Of a stretch of DNA of 64,000 nt, positions 46,610-64,000 are shown in pieces (the stretch's first letter is position 1; each line of letters opens with the position of its first letter). The stretch lies in the NCBI GenBank assembly GCA_002007465.1, contig LNAC01000340.1, positions 1,066,514 to 1,130,513 on the forward strand, given 5' to 3'. A program made the translations under genes and the position numbers. Under the pieces are notes generated by a model. It was not told the DNA's origin. It worked only from the letters and a program-made list of their open reading frames with translations, and ran no database searches. Source of the DNA: Ailurus styani (taxonomy: Eukaryota; Chordata; Mammalia; Carnivora; Ailuridae).

Positions 46610-47300
46610 TCTGCCCTAGTGAGGCCGCCGCCCTCTCTCGCCTGGACCCCTACAGACGCTCTTCTGGCTGCTCTCCCTGCTTCCGCGCCCAGCCCTCAAC
46701 AATCTGTCTTTCACAGGACGAATCAGAGCGATTCCTTCCAAAATGTAAATCACAGCAGGTTCTTCTTCTGCTCTAAATTCCCAATGATTTCCTACCACAC
46801 GCAGAATCTGTGTCATGCAAATCTTGTATCACAGCCATGAGGTCTCACGTAGTCTGGTTCTTACCCAGCTTCGACTCATGTCCTGTTCCCTTTCCTCACT
46901 GCTCATTCTACTCCAGTTAACACCAGCCTCTTCGTTGCTCCTCAAATGGAGCAAGCCTGTCTGCCTCAGGGCCTTTGCACATTCTTCCACCAGGTATTCA
47001 CACGGCTGTCAAACATTTCGCCTCCTCAGAGACCTCCCTTTCCCTCATCGCCCTATCTAGAGGAGTCCTCCTTTCATCCCCCTACCACCGAGCTTCCACA
47101 CTGTCTCAACTCTCACTTTGGTCTTATTTTCTTCAGAGCACTTGCCACCACTTAATATAAGAATACACAGTTATTATTTCTCATCTCCCCCAGTGGACAA
47201 ACTCCTCAGGGTAAACACTTTTTCTCCAGCACTAGAGACCCTGCCTGGCTCATGACTGGTGCTCCGTGAATGTCTGTTAAAACACTGAGCTGACTCAATG
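46610..47300 (+). mobile_element. L2 LINE 3' part, long and well preserved
   Basis: 'ctcgcctggacccctacaga', 'ctaaattcccaatgatttcc', 'ctgcctcagggcctttgcac', 'ctcctcagagacctcccttt', 'agagcacttgccaccactta' and 'gaccctgcctggctcatgac' follow L2 from late ORF2 into the 3' UTR over about 690 bases. Confidence 0.85.
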
Positions 47301-47824
47301 AACCCTTAGGAACACTGTAGTAAGAGTTGTTAAAGATAGTGACTATTTCAGGGCTTTGACAGAAGAAACCTTTCTCCTCCAGTTCAGAGCAAAAGCAGGC
47401 AGGGGATTCATGCCTCCAAAAAATTTTACCTGCCCCGGAACTTCCTCAAAGGTAAAGAGGAATCTGCCCTGTGCCATTTAATCCATACGCCATCCAGGGA
47501 GGGAGACATTGTCCTGCCAATTTTTTTTAAGAGGAAGGAATAAGCACAGCGGGTCTGAGAGGTTAATCAGAGCTGGTGAGCGGTGCAGGGAAGGCAGGGC
47601 CTTCCCTGGTACGCCGGCCTGGCTCACATGCAGTGCCACGGCACAAAGCAGGAGTGGAAGAAGCAAAGGCAGCGAGCAACACTGCAGAGGTGTCTGAAAG
47701 CACTCGGCCCCCACCTGCCTGCCTTACCTTCTCCCACGCTCAGCACCACCCACACAGGCGTTTGCAGCCTTTAAGCCACTGTGCTGGCTTATGGACAGCC
47801 AGATTCATGGAAGACACAGAGCAG

Positions 47825-47975
47825 AGTGCAAGACACAATGGACAGGGTGTCAGGACACATGGCTCCTGTCCCAGCTCTGTCACGCAGTCATTACATGACC
47901 TCTTTATCCCAGCTTTCCTAGTTATACAAGGGGGTCAGACCAAGGTTCTTTCCAGCTTTGATCATCGAGGATTCC
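47825..47975 (+). mobile_element. MIR
   Basis: 'acacatggctcctgtcccag', 'ctctgtcacgcagtcattac', 'atgacctctttatcccagct' fit the MIR core. Confidence 0.65.
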
Positions 47976-48588
47976 AATCCTTCTCAGTATGGCTGCTCAT
48001 GGTACAGTCGAGGGAACTCTGCCACCTAATGCCATTCCATCAGCCACTGAAGAGAGTCACATGCAATTTTCCCTCCTAGTTATGCTCAAGAATTTGGCAA
48101 GGGGTGAAGCTGGTAGATGAATGTGTTGGCAAGTCCTGTGGGGAATTTTGAGCTGACAAGCTAACCTCGTGTTTCTCAAACTCTGCCACTGAGATAACTG
48201 GCAAAGGCATGAAAACACAAGCTGGGGCACAGAGAAAGGTGGTGGAGACAGAACCTAAAGCTATCTATGGGAAGCAGAGCATGACCCATTCAAATCTTTC
48301 AGTGAAATTATGTCAAAAGGCCAACCAATTCATTCAATGCTTCTGCACATCTTCTGGTCAACTTCTGTATTATTTCTGGAGGTGGAGCAAAGACCAAGAC
48401 CATCAATTTCCCCAGGAAAACTACAATTTTTGAAGCGGACCTCAGCTACTTCAGTGAGTTGATTTTGAAATGGACCATTACTCTTTTCCTGTAATGTGAT
48501 TTTCTAGAACATCTCAGGTGTTATACACCTGAGAAAATCTATGTTATCATAGTTTAGATAGATCATTTTAGAAAGCACTCAATATTTT

Positions 48589-48766
48589 AAAAATATTTTA
48601 TTTATTTATTTGTCAGAGAAAGAGAGCACAAGCAGGGAGGATGGCAGAGGGAGAAGCAGGCTCCCCGTTGAACAGGGAGCCCGATGTGGGGCTCAATCCC
48701 AGGACCCTGGGATCATGACCTGAGCTGAAGGCAGACGCTTAACCAACTGAGCCACTCAACCATCCC
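48589..48766 (-). mobile_element. Can-SINE with target-site duplication
   Basis: 'atattttatttatttattt' start, GA-rich part, 'ggggctcaatcccaggaccc', end 'accaactgagccactcaacc'. Flanks 'agcactcaatatttt' (48574-48588) and 'agcactcgtatttt' (48767-48780). Confidence 0.94.
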
Positions 48767-49294
48767 AGCACTCGTATTTTTAACAGATACCAATTCTGAT
48801 GATTTTAATCCCATCATGATAGTCTTCAGCACCAAATCAAGCCCTGGGTCCTTACACACACGTCCACACCCAGTACGGCTTGAATACAAGAGAAGCCTCA
48901 GAAAAACAGTAGAAACACCATGTCCCAGAGTTTTATCTGGCACAAAGTACAATGTGCATGTTAACTTAAGCAGCTGATTTGATCCTTTAAAACCATGTGT
49001 GAGTCAAGTTTTGAAAGCCTGTCATTCGTGAGAATTTCAGGGATCTCTCATTCTCCCCGGTTAACAAGAGGAGCCAGCGCTCTGCCTGTAAGAACGTTCT
49101 TCCTTCTGCAGCCTCACCTCAGATGAACTGAGATCTGTCCCTTGGCAGATGTCAAACCCAGCCTCTCCTCTGCATCAGTCTTCGAATGGTCTGCTCCCCT
49201 CACCCTTCCTGCCTCCGCTGAAACACCCACCACCTCACAGAGGTGTCCTAACCCATTCTTTGCCTTCATTTCAGTGAGAGCTGTTTGTACCGAT

Positions 49295-49540
49295 TTGTTC
49301 TCATTCCTTTACTGAATAAATATTTATGGAGTGCCTGTGTGTGCAGACACTGGAAATAAAACAGTCAACAAGACAGATGAGCCCTGCTCTCACGGAGGAG
49401 ACAGATAACAGTATTAGACGGCATTATTACACAGGGTATTTGGTAAGGACGAATGCTACAGAGAAAAATAAGGTAGGAAATGGACAATATGGAGCTGTAG
49501 TTTCAAATTAAGGAGTCGTGGTAGGACCTGCTGAGAAGTT
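49295..49540 (-). mobile_element. L2 LINE 3' end, reverse
   Basis: 'ctgaataaatatttatggag', 'gtgcctgtgtgtgcagacac', 'gatgagccctgctctcacgg', 'gctacagagaaaaataaggt' correspond to reverse L2. Confidence 0.65.
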
Positions 49541-49869
49541 ACTTTTTGTCTCATTTTTTAATAAGTCTAGAAACAAATCTCACAAGTCAGCTCAGGGACC
49601 CCGTCTACTTTGTTTGGCATTATATACTTAGTGAATGAGTGCAAACGTCAGGCCTCTCAGGCCGTCAGAGCATGAATTATCTGATAGTCATCCTCTTAAT
49701 ACAGAGAAAGTTCACTAGTTATGGGATTTTGCATTATATACAATTAAAGTTGTATAGAAATCCTATTTTGGCAAATTACCTTTGTCCTTTTTAAGTGAAG
49801 AGCCCCACCAGTAAAACACCACTCCCTAATTTGCCAGTTCTGTGGATCTGGATGTCCCCTTCCTCCCAG

Positions 49870-50060
49870 TTTTCTTGAGAAATAACTGACATAGAACTGT
49901 GAGCAAGTTTAAAGTGTGTGACGTGTAGATTTGACAGACCTACAGGTGCCAATGTGATCACCGCTGCAGTGTCAGCTAAGGCCTCAGAGTTGGGTTTTCT
50001 CGTGCCTGACTTCTCAAGAGAGAGCAGCTCATCTTACAGTACACCCGAAGGACTCTTACC
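49870..50060 (-). mobile_element. L1M-like short fragment
   Basis: 'ttgagaaataactgacatag', 'aactgtgagcaagtttaaag', 'tgtgtgacgtgtagatttga' resemble the start of the antisense L1M 3' end. Confidence 0.45.
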
Positions 50061-50113
50061 TCTTATTCTAATAAAACCACACGTTTTCTTTAAGACGTCT
50101 ACCCACGAACTCA

Positions 50114-60214
<10,101 letters not shown>

Positions 60215-60365
60215 GACCAAAAACCGGGATTTGAGTCCTGGCTCTGCCAGCAATGAGCTGCAACAGGCAAGCTACTCATCATCCCCCTGAGCCTCAACGT
60301 TCAGGTTCACAGAGTAGGAAGGAGTAACGATACCAATTAGACTGTAAAGGTTAAGGATAGAACAA
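60215..60365 (+). mobile_element. MIR
   Basis: 'gggatttgagtcctggctct', 'gccagcaatgagctgcaaca', 'aagctactcatcatccccct', 'gagcctcaacgttcaggttc' follow the MIR core. Confidence 0.75.
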
Positions 60366-60424
60366 AAATGTTTCTAACTTATAATAACACAGAAGGTAAA
60401 AAATGGTATAAATTTACATGCACA

Positions 60425-61605
60425 TGAAGTCCACATTTTATCTGCAGCCTTAACCTCTCCCTGGAGCTCCAGACTCTAGGTCCAAGTGCCCACCTAACAT
60501 CTTTACTTGGAGTCTCCTGGGGCTTCTCAGACCTGAGGTCCCAGATCCTCAACCCTTGCCCCTGCTAACTCCCAATACCCCCTTCCCAGTTCTCTGCTGC
60601 CTGGTAAACAGCAGCAGCAGCTGCTCAGGCTTCGTCCTCACCTTCAGTTCCTGCCCTTCCTCCCCCAACACCTCGGCCACCAGCAAGTCCTGCTAGCCGG
60701 GCCTCCAGAGCACACCCTGAGGGCATCACTTGCCCCCACTCTCGCAGTGTTCCTCCTGAGCACACGCCACCATCCACTCTGCCTGGACCACCGGACAGTC
60801 GCCCTGCTCCCCTCCTCACTCCCCTCCAATCCGTGCTCGCTCCCCCAGGATCCAGGGTGATCTCTCAGATTGGAAGTTGGATCTCCTTGTGCCTGTCTTA
60901 GACTCATCACCCAATAGTCCTACAGGCTCCCAGCACATTAGGAACAAGTTCCTGTGGGACACGCCCCACCCCCCCTTCTCTCACCCCGAGCACTCCTCCA
61001 CAGGCTGTACTGGCCAGAATGGCCTATATTCTGTCCCTTGAATACACCAAGCTCACTCATGCCTCAGGGGTCTTGGACATAATTGTTCCAGACAGCTGTT
61101 TGGCTGGCTCCTCCTCATCCTTCAAATGTCATTTCCCCCATGAGGCCATTCTTTTTTTTTTTTTTTTTTTAAAGATTTTATTTATTTATTTGACAGAGAG
61201 AGAGAGATCACAAGTAGGCAGAGAGTCAGGCAGAGAGAGAGGAGAAAGCAGGCTCCCTGCCGGGCAGGGAGCCCAATGCGGGTCTCAATCCCAGGATTCT
61301 GAGATCATGACTTGAGGCGAAGGCAGAGGCTTAACCCACTGAGCCACCCAGGTGCCCCATGAGGCCGTTCTTGATCAGCAGTCTACAGCACACCCCCCTC
61401 ACCCACAGACCAGTCATCTTCCACATCATCTTCCAATCACAACACTCAACACAGTCTTAAACGATCAGGGTAGTATTTTCATTTACTTTTCTTCTGTTTC
61501 CTCCTCCAGGAGAACACCAATTCCAGGAGAGGAGAGACCCTATCAGTCCTGTTTACCATTGCGTCTCCAGTACCTAAAACACTGCCTGCCTGGGACACGG
61601 TGAAA
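60425..61605 (+). mobile_element. L2 LINE, interrupted by a Can-SINE
   Basis: Left part: 'ctccctggagctccagactc', 'gcccacctaacatctttact', 'tggatctccttgtgcctgtc', 'ctcctcatccttcaaatgtc'. Right part after the SINE: 'cttccacatcatcttccaat', 'agaacaccaattccaggaga', 'cgtctccagtacctaaaaca', 'ctgcctgcctgggacacggt'. Together they form about 1 kb of L2 ending in its 3' UTR. Confidence 0.8.
61153..61355 (-). mobile_element. Can-SINE, young mustelid-like subtype, with target-site duplication
   Basis: T tract, 'aaagattttatttatttatt', 'gatcacaagtaggcagagag', end 'acccactgagccacccaggt'. Flanks 'cccatgaggccattct' (61137-61152) and 'cccatgaggccgttct' (61356-61371) differ by one base. Confidence 0.96.
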
Positions 61606-61773
61606 GCGAGATCAACACACGAGTTAATGACATCAGCACTTGAGATAACCCTCTGTCACCTCAAGTTCAATGAGACAAAGCTGCTTTGTGACTGGTGCCA
61701 TCACTTACCAAGCTTAAAGCCAGGCCTGGGGCCTCTTTCCTCTTTATTCCTGTTGGTTAACAAGCCCCGCTGA

Positions 61774-61861
61774 NNNNNNNNNNNNNNNNNNNNNNNNNNN
61801 NNNNNNNNNNNNNNNNNNNNNNNNNNNNNNNNNNNNNNNNNNNNNNNNNNNNNNNNNNNNN
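61774..61861. other. Assembly gap (88 N)
   Basis: A run of N follows 'caagccccgctga' and precedes a run of C ('ccccccccgcccc'). The right flank again contains 'ggccccgctg', so the gap may hide a GC-rich or repeated segment. Confidence 1.
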
Positions 61862-61984
61862 CCCCCCCCGCCCCTTCACAGGCCCCGCTGCATCCGCCTC
61901 ACCCAGTCTCTGCGCCTTCCTTTCCTGCCGGTCTGCAAGGGACCTGGAACAGACCCAACAGCGGAAGCTCACCTTTACTGGCTG

Positions 61985-62130
61985 CTGGTTGTGCACCAGA
62001 CACTAGCTTCACTGCTTTATACACGTCGATTCCTTCAATCCCAGTGACAACTCCTAGAAAAGTGTCCCCATTTCAAAGATGAGGAGACCAAGCATAAAGA
62101 GATAAAATAGCTCACTTGGTTAGGGCTCAA
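61985..62130 (-). mobile_element. MIR fragment, reverse
   Basis: 'tgtgcaccagacactagctt', 'cactgctttatacacgtcga', 'gtccccatttcaaagatgag', 'gagaccaagcataaagagat' follow MIR in reverse. Confidence 0.7.
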
Positions 62131-64000
62131 GACCTCTACCTCTTTGTCCTACTTTCTCCCAACTGGAAGGCCCTCTTAAAATGCTGAACAGAGGGCGGCC
62201 GTGAAGAAAAGGGGAAGGTATCTGTTCGGGACCCACACAGGACAGGACGACAGCTGTATACTCCGGAGCAGCACACTCAGGCTCCACGGAAGCATCAGAA
62301 TGGGACCACCAAAGAGTAGCTGTCTTGGAAAGCAGGAGGGGCTGTCCCTCACGGGCCACGCACAGTGGAAAATCACCTGCCAAAAATAAGCTAAAAGAAT
62401 TCTTATTCCAGGAAGATGGGCCCAGACCTGACTTCTAAAAGGTCTTTTCAAACTCCAAGATTTGATTCCTACCCACAAATAACTCCCACCTGCTCTCTCA
62501 CTACTGGCCTTCCTCAGGTCATTTAGCCGGTTACCACATGTGACCTTCTATATTCATCTTGTTGCTTCGGGGGCAGAGTCAACTCTTCGTAGGCCTCAGC
62601 AGAGGGGGGATGGCCTTCCTAGCTCCTACGAGCCCAACAGAGTTTTGAGCCCACAGTAGTGACTGAAATATGACCAAACAGACTTCACTGGGGCTGTCAA
62701 GACACACTCCTCTTGGTGCCCAGGGTGGGCATGCGTCCTCAGTGACTCGGCCGGAAAAGCCCCAGGGGGCTTGTGATTTCAGTTACGCCTGGGGAGCTGG
62801 GGAGTCTTGGGTGGTGATGCCCCAGTACCAGTCTAGACAAAGATGACACATCCCACTTCCGGTATTAATTAGGAAGAATAAATTGCACTAATTTGGGGAA
62901 TATGATTTTGGCTTATTATATCTGTACATTTAAGATATTTTACATAATAAATTACTCTACAAATACAGTCACGGGAAACCACATTATAGGCAAAGTGCTG
63001 AACTGGGTGCTTTGGAGGTGAAATAAATTAGAAGGGTGTGTTTCCCATCCTCAGTGAACCTAAAATGTACTTACCTAAGTTAGCCAACAGGGTAACTGGG
63101 TGGATATTTAGCCACCTATAAATTCTTTTAACAGAACCACTGCTATTTTTCAAACTCACAATTTCATTTATAATTGGAAAGAACTTCACAAACCAGATAC
63201 CTGCTAGTGTTGTGCCTCTTGTTTCAGATGGGTAACACTCAGGGAAAGGAACAAAATGGTAGATCTTATTAGCTACAATGATAACCCAGGTGAAAGATAA
63301 GCTATTCTCAGATCATTAAGAACTGACCAAATGTAATACCCTTATGATGGTTGTTATATTTAGGTTAAAATTCTCAGTGTGTGAGCTTTAAATATTTTAA
63401 GTTAGTTTTCAATATTAGAAATGATTAAAATGGCCAATAAAACCAAGAAGCGTTAGAGGCAAAGCTCTGGTCAGCAGACAAAAGTTTGGCACTCTTAAGT
63501 ATTCCTCTCACCTTTTGCTAATTTAAAAATAATCATCATCATTTTAACTTCAGTTCTACAAGTTGCAGTAAAAAACCCCCAAGCACACTAAGCCTATTGT
63601 GTTGAGCACTCTCAAACAGCAGACATAGGGGTTCCCAGGGCCGTTGAACAGGGCCGTTGAAAGGCCTAGCTCTACTCCTTCTCCAAACCTAACACTAGAG
63701 TTGAAAAAAATTAAGGTATGAACCTATAAGAAAAAGAATAGGCAAGAGATAATGATACAGCAGGGAAAGCTGAGGAGTAAAGAACAGTTAAGTGGCTAAC
63801 AGAAGGGGAAAGGGAAACCCAAGCACCTGCAGAGAAGCATGGAATGTTCTCCCCCCGCTCCATGGAAGGCTCAGGAAACAGAGACAAAAAAGACGATGAA
63901 AAGCGGAACGAGGGGTAGGGCTCAGTCACCCCAAGCCATCAGCAATCCCAATGGGTGCTACTTTTGAAGTGCGTCCAGATTGATCCCTTCTCACCATTTC
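62131..64000 (-). other. POLR3B: POLR3B large intron, right end of window
   Basis: Mostly unique DNA, with GC-rich text at 62150-62850 and AT-rich text after 62860. A short tandem 'gggccgttgaa' pair is at 63639-63662. No exon was recognised and no young transposon is present. Confidence 0.5.

Noticed and set aside
47576..48079. 167-codon plus-strand open frame inside a POLR3B intron
   Set aside because: It runs through MIR sequence and opposite to the gene, with no protein character.
63639..63662. Tandem 'gggccgttgaa' pair
   Set aside because: A two-copy short duplication of this size is common by replication slippage and has no context suggesting function.
63994..64000. Possible splice donor at the right edge (minus-strand 'gaaatg|gtgaga')
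   Set aside because: Only a few exon bases would be visible, and they cannot be matched to POLR3B.

Overview
The window is nuclear DNA from a carnivoran mammal. The evidence is about fourteen tRNA-Lys-derived Can-SINE insertions. The youngest (19764-19972, 17650-17842, 61153-61355) have the short repeated 'ctgcctgcctctctgcctac' tail that I associate with weasels, otters and relatives, so a musteloid or mustelid is the likely source. Species assignment is an inference.

The one protein-coding gene I can support is POLR3B (RPC2, second largest subunit of RNA polymerase III) on the minus strand. Its last five coding exons lie at 50894-50997, 50115-50281, 46217-46330, 44372-44545 and 39296-39425. 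They encode about the last 229 residues of the 1133-residue human protein (roughly 905-1133) with matching splice phases and a TAA stop. A 3' UTR of about 300 bases ends near a polyadenylation signal at 39013-39018. The rest of the gene lies beyond the right edge. No earlier exon was found between 50998 and 64000, so that stretch is one large partial intron.

Layout. 1-1150 is a CpG island at the left edge. In human and mouse the gene following POLR3B in the same orientation is RFX4, so the island may belong to an RFX4 promoter region, although no RFX4 exon is visible. 1.5-37.7 kb is intergenic DNA, mostly ancient repeats (L2, MIR, L1M-type LINEs, MaLR LTRs, MER5-type DNA elements). Eleven Can-SINEs are packed into 8.4-20.6 kb. 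37.9-39.0 kb is unique DNA just downstream of POLR3B. 39.0-64.0 kb is POLR3B, with ancient repeats in its introns but only three young retroposon insertions. The 50.6-60.2 kb part of the large intron has almost no recognisable transposon and several blocks that look like conserved noncoding DNA. An assembly gap of 88 N lies at 61774-61861.

I found no novel gene system. The clearest structural find is a single Can-SINE cut in two by an inversion of about 490 bp (12012-12568). Both breakpoints lie in the 6-bp palindrome TCATGA, and the SINE's target-site duplications now face each other in inverted orientation. Other points of interest are an L1 tail with a possible 3' transduction (43913-44048), an AT-only hairpin inside an MaLR LTR (14030-14097), and possible enhancer-like blocks in the POLR3B introns.
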